Shown: positions 17,314-26,450, numbered from the stretch's first letter. The stretch: 64,000 nt of DNA from an uncultured Chitinophaga sp. (GCF_937898475.1 NZ_CALEJS010000011.1:310001-374000), one strand, 5' to 3'. Notes: a model not told the origin generated them from the sequence alone. Program-made: numbers and translations.

Positions 17314-18351
17314 TTAGCCTTTAGCAGCCAGCTGCCTACACCATTTCACTACTGCCTGTACCCAGAGCGGGTGTACATTCAGGCAGGGTATCATCGTAAA
17401 GCTATCTCCACCGTTGCTGATAAAGGTATGTTTTCCTTCTACTGCAATTTCCTCCAGGGTTTCCAGGCAGTCAGATACAAATGCGGGGCATGCTACCAGC
17501 AGCTTCTTCTTACCCTGTTTAGGCAGCTCCTGGAACTGTTCTGCCGTGTAGGGTTTTAACCATTCTTCACGGCCCAGCCTTGACTGGAAGGAAACGCTCC
17601 ATTTATCAGCCGGCAGGCCCAGTTTAGCGGCCACCAGCTCTGAAGTTATATGAACCTGGTGACGGTAGCAGAACTCATGCGCAGCTGATTTTGCATGGCA
17701 GCAATCATTGATCTGCAGGCAGTGTTTACCGGTAACATCACCTTTTCGTATGTGCCTTACCGGCACACCGTGATAGCTGAACAGTACGTGATCATAGTCC
17801 TGCTGCAGGTAAGGGCGCATACTTTCCGCCACCGCTTCAATATAATCAGGCGCATCATAATACGCCGGTATGACCGTTAATTTGAAAGGATAGTTTTTTT
17901 TCTGATGCACCTGCTTTGCATATTCCGCCGCCGTTTCATAGGAAGACATGGCATAGTGCGGGTATAAGGGCAGCAGTATCACTTCTTTCAGCTGCGGGTT
18001 CTGCAGCAGCAGCTTGTCATAGGCCATTGCCGGAGAAGGGTTGCCATAGCGCATGGCAATTTCTACCGGTAACTGCAGATCATGTTGCACTGCTTTCTGC
18101 AGCTGTTTGGTAAGCACGATCAGCGGAGATCCTTCTTCCCACCAGATAGAACGGTATGCTTCGGCAGATTTGGGTGCGCGTTTAGGTATGATGATGCGGG
18201 TAACCAGCAACCATCGCAATAAATATGGATAATCTATCACCCGTTTGTCCATCAGGAATTCATTCAGATAGCGCTGTACATCGGGAACCGCTGTAGAATC
18301 AGGCGATCCCAGGTTCATCAACACTACCCCTACATCAGATCTAGCTTCCAT
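17314..18351 (-). CDS. hemH: Ferrochelatase
   Basis: A 345-residue ferrochelatase inserting Fe2+ into protoporphyrin IX. Family marks are VVLMNLGSPDS at the start, LLPLYPHYAMSSYETA, the metal-site histidine in LFSYHGVPVRHIRKGD, and the late acidic site CLETLEEIAVEG. No transmembrane tail is seen. A TAnnTTTG box (TACTTTTG, minus strand 18368-18375) lies 16 bp before its ATG, and hemA diverges on the other side. It heads a leftward unit with hemG, probably extending to the pnt genes. Confidence 0.95.
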   Translation of the reverse strand: MEARSDVGVVLMNLGSPDSTAVPDVQRYLNEFLMDKRVIDYPYLLRWLLVTRIIIPKRAPKSAEAYRSIWWEEGSPLIVLTKQLQKAVQHDLQLPVEIAMRYGNPSPAMAYDKLLLQNPQLKEVILLPLYPHYAMSSYETAAEYAKQVHQKKNYPFKLTVIPAYYDAPDYIEAVAESMRPYLQQDYDHVLFSYHGVPVRHIRKGDVTGKHCLQINDCCHAKSAAHEFCYRHQVHITSELVAAKLGLPADKWSVSFQSRLGREEWLKPYTAEQFQELPKQGKKKLLVACPAFVSDCLETLEEIAVEGKHTFISNGGDSFTMIPCLNVHPLWVQAVVKWCRQLAAKG

Positions 18352-18367
18352 TATTCAGAAATTGTTG

Positions 18368-18375
18368 CAAAAGTA
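18368..18375 (-). promoter_or_regulatory. -7 box of hemH
   Basis: TACTTTTG on the minus strand fits TAnnTTTG. A TTG at 18391-18393 is only 15 bp away, shorter than the usual 18-21, so the -33 box is uncertain. Confidence 0.45.
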
Positions 18376-18480
18376 ACGGTTCTATTTTGTCAATCTTTTA
18401 TAAAATGTCATACAATTGTTAGAATCACAATATTGAAAAACTGATAAAAATCATCTTTTCTGCGATCATTGTCTTGCCTG

Positions 18481-18532
18481 TGTCATAAACGCCACAAATG
18501 ACATACTAATGACAGCCTAAGGCCTATGTTTG
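18481..18532 (+). promoter_or_regulatory. hemA promoter region with AATGACA direct repeats
   Basis: TATGTTTG (18525-18532) fits the -7 consensus. No TTG lies at the right distance; instead AATGACA occurs twice, at 18497-18503 and 18508-18514, exactly 11 bp apart. The inverse TGTCAT occurs at 18481-18486 and again at 18406-18411. This looks like a binding array for a regulator in the shared hemH/hemA upstream region. Confidence 0.45.
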
Positions 18533-18575
18533 CCGGTATGCAAGTATTTTTGCAGCCGGAAGCTTATAGTCTACA

Positions 18576-19829
18576 ATGCAGGTCACCTATTCAAAAGATA
18601 TTACCAATTTTCACAGTATTGGTATCAACTACAAAAAGACGGATGCTGCTATCAGGGGGTTATTTGCACTGAATCAGGAGCAATATCAACACCTGCTGGA
18701 GCAGGCGAAAGCGGCGCAACTGGATGACCTTTTCGTACTTTCTACCTGTAACAGAACAGAGATCTACGGTTTTGCTCCCAGTGCGCAACAGCTTATGGAG
18801 CTGATCTGCCATGCCACCAACGGGGATTGCAATCTTTTTGCACAACTGGCTTACATCCGCTCTGGCGAAGATGCTGTGAAGCACCTGTACCAGGTTGGTA
18901 CTGGGCTGGATTCGCAGATACTAGGCGATTATGAGATCATTGGCCAGCTGAGAACCGCTTCCCGCTTTGCCAAATCAAACGGCTGCCTGGGCGGGTTCCT
19001 GGAAAGGCTGGTGAACAGTGTGCTCCAGGTATCCAAATTGATCAAGAACGAAACAGGTCTGAGCGCAGGCACCGTATCTGTTGCCTTTGCAGCGGTACGG
19101 CTCCTGGAAAAGAAAGTACCGGATATTCAACATAAGAAGATCGTGCTGGTGGGTGTAGGCAAGATTGGACGTAACACCTGCAAGAATATGATGGAATACC
19201 TGGGCGTAAAAGATATCACCCTCATTAACCGTACTGCAGCGGTAGCAGAAGAATTTGCAGGCCTGCATGGCTTGCATTCTGCACCTTACGAAGCACTGGT
19301 ACCCACGCTGCAGGCAGCAGATGTGATACTGGTGGCCTCCAATGCACCGCAGCCTACCGTACTGGCTTCTCATCTGGAAAACGCCGGCCCTAAACTGATC
19401 ATCGATCTTTCTATACCTTTTAACGTGGAACCAGCCGTGTGCACGTTGCCCCAGGTAGAGCTGATAAACGTGGATGAGTTGTCAAAAGTACAGGATGAGA
19501 CCCTGCAAATGCGTATGAAAGAGGTCCCCAAGGCCCTCTCCCTCATTGAAGAGCACATGGCAGAATTCCTGTACTGGTACAAAATGCGTAAACATGCCGT
19601 AGTACTGAAAGCGGTGAAAGATAAACTCCAGGAGATACATTCCCGCGAGATACAGCAGCAGAAGAACGGCGCTTATTATGACCTGGAGGATGTGGAGGAA
19701 GTGTCTTCCCGCATTATACAGAAAATGATCAACCTGATGGCAGGTAAAGTACGCAAGGAAACCGACAAAAGTGATCTGTACATAGCCATGATCAACGACA
19801 TTTTTGAGACAGGCATTAACCAGGATTAA
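18576..19829 (+). CDS. hemA: Glutamyl-tRNA reductase
   Basis: A 417-residue enzyme that reduces glutamyl-tRNA with NADPH to glutamate-1-semialdehyde, the first committed step of C5-pathway tetrapyrrole synthesis. The catalytic Cys58 is in LSTCNRTEIY. GLDSQILGDYEIIGQ follows, then the NADPH Rossmann domain (KIVLVGVGKIGRN, near residue 187) and the C-terminal dimerisation helices. It heads a tight rightward operon; hemC starts 3 bp after its stop. Its neighbours and complete motifs make the call firm. Confidence 0.97.
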   Translation: MQVTYSKDITNFHSIGINYKKTDAAIRGLFALNQEQYQHLLEQAKAAQLDDLFVLSTCNRTEIYGFAPSAQQLMELICHATNGDCNLFAQLAYIRSGEDAVKHLYQVGTGLDSQILGDYEIIGQLRTASRFAKSNGCLGGFLERLVNSVLQVSKLIKNETGLSAGTVSVAFAAVRLLEKKVPDIQHKKIVLVGVGKIGRNTCKNMMEYLGVKDITLINRTAAVAEEFAGLHGLHSAPYEALVPTLQAADVILVASNAPQPTVLASHLENAGPKLIIDLSIPFNVEPAVCTLPQVELINVDELSKVQDETLQMRMKEVPKALSLIEEHMAEFLYWYKMRKHAVVLKAVKDKLQEIHSREIQQQKNGAYYDLEDVEEVSSRIIQKMINLMAGKVRKETDKSDLYIAMINDIFETGINQD

Positions 19830-19832
19830 TTC

Positions 19833-20747
19833 ATGCAAAAAGAAATCAGGATAGGCACCAGGGAAAGCCAGCTGGCCTTATGGCAGGCTAATCTGGTAAA
19901 AGATCTGCTTACCCAGCAAGGTTATGAGACCAGGCTGGTGCTGATAAAAAGTGAAGGCGATATAGACCTGGTAACTCCGCTGTATGAAATAGGCGTACAG
20001 GGCATTTTTACCAAGACGCTGGATGCTGCCCTGCTGAACGGCCGTATCGATATTGCCGTTCATTCTCTCAAAGACGTTCCCACGCAATTACCGAAAAACA
20101 TTACACAGGCCGCCGTGCTGGAAAGAGGACCGGTAAGAGACCTGCTGGTATATAAACACGACACTGCTTTCCTGGAACAGCCCGTGGCCCAGATTGCCAC
20201 CAGCAGCCTGCGGCGTAAAGCCCAGTGGCTGCGCAGGTTTCCGCAACACCAGATCCATAACCTGCGGGGTAATGTGAACACCCGCCTGAAAAAGCTGGCC
20301 GCCGAACCCTGGGACGCCGCTATCTTTGCAGCAGCAGGACTGGAAAGGATAGACCTGCGCCCGGAGAGATCTGTAGAACTGGACTGGATGCTGCCTGCCC
20401 CTGCACAGGGCGCCGTGGTAGCCGTATGCCGAGAAGATGATACCTTCTGCCGCGAAGCCTGCGCCCCTCTTCATCATGCCGCTACTGCACTCTGCACTCA
20501 TATAGAAAGAGATTTTCTGCGTACCCTGCTGGGTGGCTGTACCACCCCTATCAGCGCGTATGCGTATATAAACGATAATACCCTGTTCTTTTCTGGAGAG
20601 CTGAGCAGCCTGGACGGACAAACGTTCCTGGAAGCTGCCAAACAGGCCCCGCCTGATCAGGCAGCATATATTGGCAGAAAAGCAGCCGAAGAGGTGCTGG
20701 CCAGAGGCGGAGCTAAAATTGTAGCGGAGATCAAAAATGCCAAATGA
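19833..20747 (+). CDS. hemC: Hydroxymethylbilane synthase
   Basis: A 304-residue porphobilinogen deaminase polymerising four porphobilinogens into hydroxymethylbilane. Catalytic Asp81 is in HSLKDVPT, the arginine-rich substrate site is at ATSSLRRKAQWLRR and RGNVNTRL, and the dipyrromethane cofactor is attached at Cys236 (LLGGCTTPI). Its stop overlaps the hemD start by 11 bp, suggesting translational coupling. Confidence 0.97.
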   Translation: MQKEIRIGTRESQLALWQANLVKDLLTQQGYETRLVLIKSEGDIDLVTPLYEIGVQGIFTKTLDAALLNGRIDIAVHSLKDVPTQLPKNITQAAVLERGPVRDLLVYKHDTAFLEQPVAQIATSSLRRKAQWLRRFPQHQIHNLRGNVNTRLKKLAAEPWDAAIFAAAGLERIDLRPERSVELDWMLPAPAQGAVVAVCREDDTFCREACAPLHHAATALCTHIERDFLRTLLGGCTTPISAYAYINDNTLFFSGELSSLDGQTFLEAAKQAPPDQAAYIGRKAAEEVLARGGAKIVAEIKNAK

Positions 20748-21477
20748 ACGCCCACGCATATTATGTACCAGGCCGCTGTCTGAGCAGCTCCTGCAGGAAG
20801 CAGCAGCAAAGGGTTTGGACATCAGCGTACAGGCATTCACAGATATACAGCCCCTGGTAACAAAAGAACTATGGGCCACCATTCAGCTATTACTATCCCG
20901 GAATATTAACGCCGTTTTCACCAGCGCCCATGCGGTGAAAACGCTGGAACAGCATTACCTTCCACAGGCAGCCCCTGATATTGCAGCAGGCAACCACTGG
21001 CAGATATACTGCCTGGAAGCCGGTACCTTACAGGCCATTCAGGCAACGCTGCCGGCCAGCCCGGTGAAGGCAACCGCCGCCAACGCCACCGCATTGGCCA
21101 ATACCATTTTGGCAGCAGGAAATGTGAAGGAGGTATATTTCTTCTGCGGACGGCAACGCCGGGAAGAACTGCCATCTATACTAAGCGCAAACGGCGTACA
21201 GGTGTATGAGATCATACTGTATGAAAATGTGCCCACACCCGTTATTACCGGCGAGCAATATGATGGCATATTCTTTTTCAGTCCCAGTGCGGTAACCAGC
21301 TTTTTCTCCGTGAACAGGCTGCCCGCCACCACAGTCTGCTTTGCCATTGGGGCCACCACAGCCCGTACAGCAGCAGATCTCACAGGCAACAAAGTTATTA
21401 TCAGCACCGCTCCGCGTGCGGAAAGTATGGTGCAAACAGCTATATTTTACTTTAACAACATTAATTGCTACGAATGA
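20737..21477 (+). CDS. hemD: Uroporphyrinogen-III synthase
   Basis: A 246-residue cyclase converting hydroxymethylbilane to uroporphyrinogen III with D-ring inversion. HemD is poorly conserved, but the layout fits: RPRILCTRPLSEQ at the start, a two-lobed alpha/beta organisation, VFTSAHAVKTL, a central FCGRQRREELPSIL, and FFFSPSAVTSFF with CFAIGATTARTAADL in the second lobe. It overlaps hemC by 11 bp and hemE by 4 bp (ATGA), so the assignment is also supported by operon position. Confidence 0.9.
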   Translation: MPNERPRILCTRPLSEQLLQEAAAKGLDISVQAFTDIQPLVTKELWATIQLLLSRNINAVFTSAHAVKTLEQHYLPQAAPDIAAGNHWQIYCLEAGTLQAIQATLPASPVKATAANATALANTILAAGNVKEVYFFCGRQRREELPSILSANGVQVYEIILYENVPTPVITGEQYDGIFFFSPSAVTSFFSVNRLPATTVCFAIGATTARTAADLTGNKVIISTAPRAESMVQTAIFYFNNINCYE

Positions 21478-22499
21478 GCGCATTGAAGAATGACCTTTTG
21501 CTGAGAGCTTTACGCGGGGAATCAACAGAACGTACACCTGTATGGATGATGCGTCAGGCAGGGCGCTACCTGCCTGATTATATAAAACTGCGGGAGCAAT
21601 ACTCCTTCTTTGAACGCTGCCAGAACCCTGAGCTGGCAACAGAGATCACGGTAATGCCGGTAGACCAGGTTGGCGTTGACGCTGCCATCATATTCTCGGA
21701 TATACTGGTGGTGGCGCAGGCTATGGGACTGGAAGTGCAACTGATAGAAAAAACAGGCCCCTTTTTACCGGCGCCCGTTAAAAGCGCTGAAGACCTGAAA
21801 CGGGTGCGCGTTCCCGATGTGAAGGATACACTGCATTACGTATTTGATTCGTTGCGCCTCACCAAACAAACCCTGGCAGGCCGTGTGCCGCTGATCGGTT
21901 TTGCCGGTGCCCCCTGGACACTGCTGTGTTACATGGTGCAGGGTAAAGGCTCTAAAACATTTGATGAAGCAAAAGGATTCTGCTTTCAGCAACCTGCTGT
22001 TGCCCACCAGCTGCTGCAAATGCTGACAGACACTACCATTGCTTACCTGAAAGAACAGGTGGCAGCGGGCGCCGACTGTGTGCAGCTGTTTGATTCATGG
22101 GGAGGCCTGCTTAGCCCCGAAGATTTTGAAACTTTTTCCTTACAATATATTCGCCAGATTGTAGCGGCGCTGAAAGATGTTTGTCCGGTAATTGTGTTTG
22201 CCAAAGGCGCCTGGTTTGCCTTGGAAGAAATGGCCGCTACCGGTGCGCATGGTTTGGGCATTGACTGGTGTATACAACCGCACAGGGCTCGCGCCTTTGC
22301 TGGTAACAATGTAACGCTGCAGGGCAATTTTGATCCGGCCAAACTGCTGCTGCCGGTTCCCGAGATCGAAAAAGCGGTGAAGACCATGCTGCAGAGCTTT
22401 GGGAAAGAACGCTATATCGCCAACCTGGGCCATGGCATCCTGCCCAATATACCGGTAGACCATGCAAAGGCGTTTGTGAATACGGTAAAAAGCTACTAA
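21474..22499 (+). CDS. hemE: Uroporphyrinogen decarboxylase
   Basis: A 341-residue decarboxylase making coproporphyrinogen III from uroporphyrinogen III. The start is ATG 21474 (MSALKND), which overlaps the hemD stop as ATGA; a TTG three codons earlier is less likely. Signature motifs are PVWMMRQAGRYLP, GFAGAPWTL and the C-terminal LGHGILPNIPVDHA. Length is normal. Confidence 0.97.
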   Translation: MSALKNDLLLRALRGESTERTPVWMMRQAGRYLPDYIKLREQYSFFERCQNPELATEITVMPVDQVGVDAAIIFSDILVVAQAMGLEVQLIEKTGPFLPAPVKSAEDLKRVRVPDVKDTLHYVFDSLRLTKQTLAGRVPLIGFAGAPWTLLCYMVQGKGSKTFDEAKGFCFQQPAVAHQLLQMLTDTTIAYLKEQVAAGADCVQLFDSWGGLLSPEDFETFSLQYIRQIVAALKDVCPVIVFAKGAWFALEEMAATGAHGLGIDWCIQPHRARAFAGNNVTLQGNFDPAKLLLPVPEIEKAVKTMLQSFGKERYIANLGHGILPNIPVDHAKAFVNTVKSY

Positions 22500-22504
22500 G
22501 TCTT

Positions 22505-23416
22505 ATGAGCGTTAAAGCATCATTCATATCATTCATACACGGCCTGCAGGATGAGATCTGCGGGGCGCTGGAAGCGATAGACGGAAAGGCCGCCTTCCGC
22601 GAAGACCGCTGGGAACGACCCGGCGGCGGCGGCGGTAAAACCCGCGTGATAGCTGAAGGGGCGGTTTTTGAAAAAGGCGGTGTCAATACCTCTGTTGTAC
22701 ATGGGGCCCTGCCAGAGGCCATGGCCCAGCAGTTTAAAGTGAACGACAGCCAGTTCATGGCCTGCGGTATTTCACTGGTGATTCATCCGCTGAACCCTTT
22801 TGTACCTACCGTACACGCTAACTTCCGTTACTTTGAACTGTATGACAAGGATGGGGCCTTAAAGGACAGCTGGTTTGGCGGCGGTGCAGACCTTACCCCC
22901 TACTATCTCTTTGAGGAGGATGGCCGGCATTTCCACCAGGCTTTTAAAAACGCCTGCGATCCTTTCGGTAAAGAGCTCTATCCCCTTTATAAAAAACATT
23001 GCGATGAATATTTCGTGAATAAACACCGCAATAACGAGGCAAGAGGCATTGGCGGCATTTTCTATGATTACCTGCGGCCAGATGCAAACAGAGATGCCAA
23101 CCAACTGTTTGCCTTCTCACAGGCAAACGGCCAGGCATTCCTGGATGCTTACCTGCCTATTGTGAAGCAGCGTAAAGACATGCCCTATACTGCTGCACAT
23201 AAGGACTGGCAGGAGTACCGCCGGGGGCGTTACGTGGAGTTTAACCTGATCCACGACCGCGGCACCCTGTTCGGACTGAAAACCAACGGGCGTATAGAGT
23301 CCATTCTTATGAGCCTGCCGCCCCGCGCACGCTGGGAATATGATTACCACCCTGCGCCGGGAACTCCGGAAGCAATGCTGCTGGAATACCTGAAACCGAG
23401 AGATTGGGTGCAGTAA
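22505..23416 (+). CDS. hemF: Oxygen-dependent coproporphyrinogen-III oxidase
   Basis: A 303-residue aerobic enzyme that decarboxylates two propionates of coproporphyrinogen III using O2. Family marks are WERPGGGGGKTRVI, the IHPLNPFVPTVHANFRYF signature, WFGGGADLTPYY, GIGGIFYDYL and the C-terminal EYRRGRYVEFNL followed by GLKTNGRIESILMSLPP. It starts 5 bp after hemE. With the FAD-type HemG it shows this is an oxygen-requiring route. Confidence 0.97.
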   Translation: MSVKASFISFIHGLQDEICGALEAIDGKAAFREDRWERPGGGGGKTRVIAEGAVFEKGGVNTSVVHGALPEAMAQQFKVNDSQFMACGISLVIHPLNPFVPTVHANFRYFELYDKDGALKDSWFGGGADLTPYYLFEEDGRHFHQAFKNACDPFGKELYPLYKKHCDEYFVNKHRNNEARGIGGIFYDYLRPDANRDANQLFAFSQANGQAFLDAYLPIVKQRKDMPYTAAHKDWQEYRRGRYVEFNLIHDRGTLFGLKTNGRIESILMSLPPRARWEYDYHPAPGTPEAMLLEYLKPRDWVQ

Positions 23417-23456
23417 TGTGCAGCTGATTATTAAATGAACTTAAATTAATAACAAG

Positions 23457-24425
23457 ATGTTGAGACGTAACAGAATATTGAGGACCTCTCCGGCGATACG
23501 CGCTATGGTGGCAGAAACCATACTGAAGCCCAGCGATTTTATTGCGCCGCTGTTCATTACTGAAGGTGAACAGGTGAAGGAAGAGATCTCCTCTATGCCA
23601 GGTTATTTCCGGTACTCACTGGATAATACCGTAAAGGAAGCGAAAGAATTGTGGAGCATGGGCATTAAAAGCGTATTGCTGTTCGTGAAATGTACAGATG
23701 AGCTGAAAGACAATAAAGGCACAGAAGCGGTAAACCCGGACGGTTTAATGCAACGCGCCATCAAAAGTATTAAACAGGCGGTGCCGGAAATGATCGTGAT
23801 GACCGACGTTGCGCTGGACCCCTACTCTTCCTACGGCCATGACGGCATTGTAAACGGACAGGAGATCGTTAATGACGCCACCGTGGAAGTACTGGCCCGT
23901 ATGAGCCTCAGCCATGCAGCTGCAGGCGCTGATTTTGTAGCGCCCAGCGATATGATGGATGGCCGCATACTGGCCATCCGCAACACACTGGAAGCAAACA
24001 ATTTTGACAAAGTAGGCATCATGTCTTACAGCGCCAAATACGCCTCCTGCTTTTATGGTCCTTTCCGTGATGCACTGGATTCTGCGCCTGGCTTCGGCGA
24101 CAAGAAAACCTACCAGATGGATTACGCTAATGCAAAAGAAGCGATCAAGGAAACGTTGATGGATGTGGAAGAAGGTGCAGACATCGTGATGGTGAAACCG
24201 GCGCTTGCCTACCTGGATATTATCAGTAGCATTAAGGAACGTGTAAACCTGCCTGTTAGTGCCTATCATGTGAGCGGCGAATATTCAATGATAAAGGCAG
24301 CCGCGAAAATGGGATGGCTGAACGAGGAAAAAGCGATACTGGAAACGCTCACCAGCATTAAACGTGCGGGTGCAGACCTGATCGCTACCTATTTTGCCAA
24401 AGACGCTGTAAAGCTGTTAGGATAA
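23457..24425 (+). CDS. hemB: Delta-aminolevulinic acid dehydratase
   Basis: A 322-residue porphobilinogen synthase joining two 5-aminolevulinates. The two Schiff-base lysines are Lys194 (SYSAKYASCFYGPF) and Lys247 (VMVKPALAYLDI). The zinc-cysteine segment found in E. coli is replaced by TDVALDPYSSYGHDG with no cysteine, which places it in the magnesium-dependent class. It follows hemF by 40 bp and precedes hemL by 26 bp. Confidence 0.97.
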   Translation: MLRRNRILRTSPAIRAMVAETILKPSDFIAPLFITEGEQVKEEISSMPGYFRYSLDNTVKEAKELWSMGIKSVLLFVKCTDELKDNKGTEAVNPDGLMQRAIKSIKQAVPEMIVMTDVALDPYSSYGHDGIVNGQEIVNDATVEVLARMSLSHAAAGADFVAPSDMMDGRILAIRNTLEANNFDKVGIMSYSAKYASCFYGPFRDALDSAPGFGDKKTYQMDYANAKEAIKETLMDVEEGADIVMVKPALAYLDIISSIKERVNLPVSAYHVSGEYSMIKAAAKMGWLNEEKAILETLTSIKRAGADLIATYFAKDAVKLLG

Positions 24426-24451
24426 AACATTATTTATACGAATTTTGCACC

Positions 24452-25744
24452 ATGTATTCGCAAAGCAAACTATTATTTGAGAAAGCGCAGCAGTTCATTC
24501 CGGGTGGAGTGAACTCTCCCGTACGCGCTTTCAAAAGCGTAGGCGGCACGCCCGTGTTCATGAAAAGCGCACGCGGCGCTTACCTCTATGATGTAGACGG
24601 GAACCGGTATATAGACTATATCAATTCCTGGGGCCCCATGATACTGGGGCATGCCTACGAACCGGTAGTGAAAGCCATACAGGAGTATGCTACTTACTCT
24701 ACCTCCTTTGGCGCGCCCACGGAGCTGGAAATAAAGGTAGCAGAGCTGATCGTAAGCATGGTGCCCAACGTAGACCAGGTGCGCATGGTAAACTCCGGTA
24801 CAGAAGCCTGTATGTCTGCATTGCGGCTGGCACGCGGCTATACCGGGCGCAACAAGTTCATCAAGTTTGAGGGTAATTATCATGGCCATGCAGACGCTTT
24901 CCTGGTGAGTGCAGGCAGCGGTGTAGCTACATTGGAGATACAATCTGTTCCCGGAGTTACCGCCACTGTAGCAGGCGATACACTAACCGCGCCCTATAAC
25001 AACCTGCCTGCGGTAGAGCAGCTGATAGCGGCACATCCTGAGCAGATAGCGGCTATTATAGTAGAACCTGTGGCAGGCAATATGGGTTGTATTCTGCCGC
25101 AGCCTGGTTTCCTGGAAGGTCTTCGCCAGTTGTGCGATGCCAATGGCATACTGCTCATCTTTGACGAGGTGATGACCGGTTTCAGGTTGGCACGTGGTGG
25201 CGCACAGGAGCTGTTCAACATCAAGGCAGACCTCGTTACATTTGGCAAAATCATTGGTGGAGGTATGCCGGTGGGTGCTTTTGCGGGCTCTGAAGAGATC
25301 ATGCAATATGTAGCGCCGGCCGGAAAGGTGTATCAGGCAGGTACGCTGAGTGGTAACCCGATTGCGATGATAGCCGGTTATACCATGCTGAAAACACTGC
25401 ATGACAACCCCGTGATCTATCAGCAACTGGAAGAGAAAAAGGACTACCTGGTAACAGGTTTAAAGGAAGCATTAGGCGCAGCCGGCGTAGTACACCAGAT
25501 CAATCATATCGGCTCCATGTTGAGTGTGCACTTTGCGGAATACCCGATCATCGATTTCAGCGCGGCATCAGGCGCTGCCAATGAGCTGTTCAAACGATTC
25601 TTCCATGCCATGCTGGAACGTGGCGTATACCTGCCGCCTTCTGCATTTGAAAGCTGGTTCCTGAGCAATGCGCTGAGCACAGAAGACCTCGATCTTACTG
25701 TACAGGCAACCAAGGCCGCCATGAAGGCCGTCACAAATAGTTAA
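24452..25744 (+). CDS. hemL: Glutamate-1-semialdehyde 2,1-aminomutase
   Basis: A 430-residue PLP enzyme converting glutamate-1-semialdehyde to 5-aminolevulinate. The PLP lysine is Lys266 (TFGKIIGGGMPVGAF); FIPGGVNSPVRAFKSVGG, VNSGTEACMSALRLAR, GNYHGHAD and LLIFDEVMTGFR are all typical. It is the last gene of the heme operon and is followed by a clear intrinsic terminator. Confidence 0.97.
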   Translation: MYSQSKLLFEKAQQFIPGGVNSPVRAFKSVGGTPVFMKSARGAYLYDVDGNRYIDYINSWGPMILGHAYEPVVKAIQEYATYSTSFGAPTELEIKVAELIVSMVPNVDQVRMVNSGTEACMSALRLARGYTGRNKFIKFEGNYHGHADAFLVSAGSGVATLEIQSVPGVTATVAGDTLTAPYNNLPAVEQLIAAHPEQIAAIIVEPVAGNMGCILPQPGFLEGLRQLCDANGILLIFDEVMTGFRLARGGAQELFNIKADLVTFGKIIGGGMPVGAFAGSEEIMQYVAPAGKVYQAGTLSGNPIAMIAGYTMLKTLHDNPVIYQQLEEKKDYLVTGLKEALGAAGVVHQINHIGSMLSVHFAEYPIIDFSAASGAANELFKRFFHAMLERGVYLPPSAFESWFLSNALSTEDLDLTVQATKAAMKAVTNS

Positions 25745-25770
25745 CAATTCAATCCTGTGCTGAGTGGAAA

Positions 25771-25802
25771 GTCCCGGCCCTGAGTGCCGGGACATTTTTT
25801 TT
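25771..25802 (+). terminator. Intrinsic terminator of the heme operon
   Basis: GTCCCGGC (25771-25778) and GCCGGGAC (25786-25793) form an 8-bp GC-rich stem with a 7-base loop, followed by a run of eight T. It lies 26 bp after hemL. Confidence 0.9.
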
Positions 25803-25823
25803 GTACTTAGTTTACCGGGGGCC

Positions 25824-26393
25824 TTATTCAGCAGGCGTTTTCTGTATAACCGGTTTTCCGGCGCCAGGGTACTTCAACATTTCCCCTTCAGACAGCACAA
25901 TATCCTGCAGGTTCTTATTCTTAAAATGTACGGTGATTTTTCCGCTGTATAATAGTACCGTGGTGGCGGGGCCTTCTGTCGTTACACGAAAACGGCTTCC
26001 TTCCGTCATGGCATCCATAGCCGTAGTATGTACAGTAAAAAGCTCCTGCTTTGGTTGATACGGGCTATTGGGTGGCACCTGGAAATCACCTGCACCACTT
26101 AGCCAGACTTCCCGCTGGGTGGATCTGGTAAACTGTTTATGATAGCGGAGGGTAGCATCAGGCTGCAGCACTATATAAGTCTGGTCAGGCAGGTGTATGT
26201 TCGTGGTGTTGTCAACGCCGTTACGAGCTGCCCTTACCTGTATCATATGCCGGCCAAACCATTGCCATAACGCAAATGAGAGGAGGAACAGGATGATAGC
26301 CGCCGGCCACATCCACTGTCCACGCCAGAACCTGCGGCGCAGGTTGCGGAAGAAGGAACCGGAATACAATTCCAGTGTTTGATCATGATCCAT
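25824..26393 (-). CDS. FecR-domain membrane protein without sigma factor partner
   Basis: A 189-residue protein with a short cytoplasmic N-terminus, one membrane helix at about 28-47 (WPAAIILFLLSFALWQWF) and a periplasmic FecR-type beta domain (NIHLPDQTYIVLQPDATLRY, then a GDFQV strand, FTVHT and GSRFRVTTEG). FecR proteins normally relay a signal from a TonB receptor to an ECF sigma factor; the usual N-terminal sigma-binding helices and the C-terminal secretin-like part are missing here, and neither partner gene is adjacent. It follows the esterase gene by 57 bp. Function is uncertain. Confidence 0.75.
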   Translation of the reverse strand: MDHDQTLELYSGSFFRNLRRRFWRGQWMWPAAIILFLLSFALWQWFGRHMIQVRAARNGVDNTTNIHLPDQTYIVLQPDATLRYHKQFTRSTQREVWLSGAGDFQVPPNSPYQPKQELFTVHTTAMDAMTEGSRFRVTTEGPATTVLLYSGKITVHFKNKNLQDIVLSEGEMLKYPGAGKPVIQKTPAE

Positions 26394-26450
26394 AAAGGCT
26401 TAGCTTACCTTTTGCAAAGGTAAATATACATAAATCAGGGAAAGTGCTGT

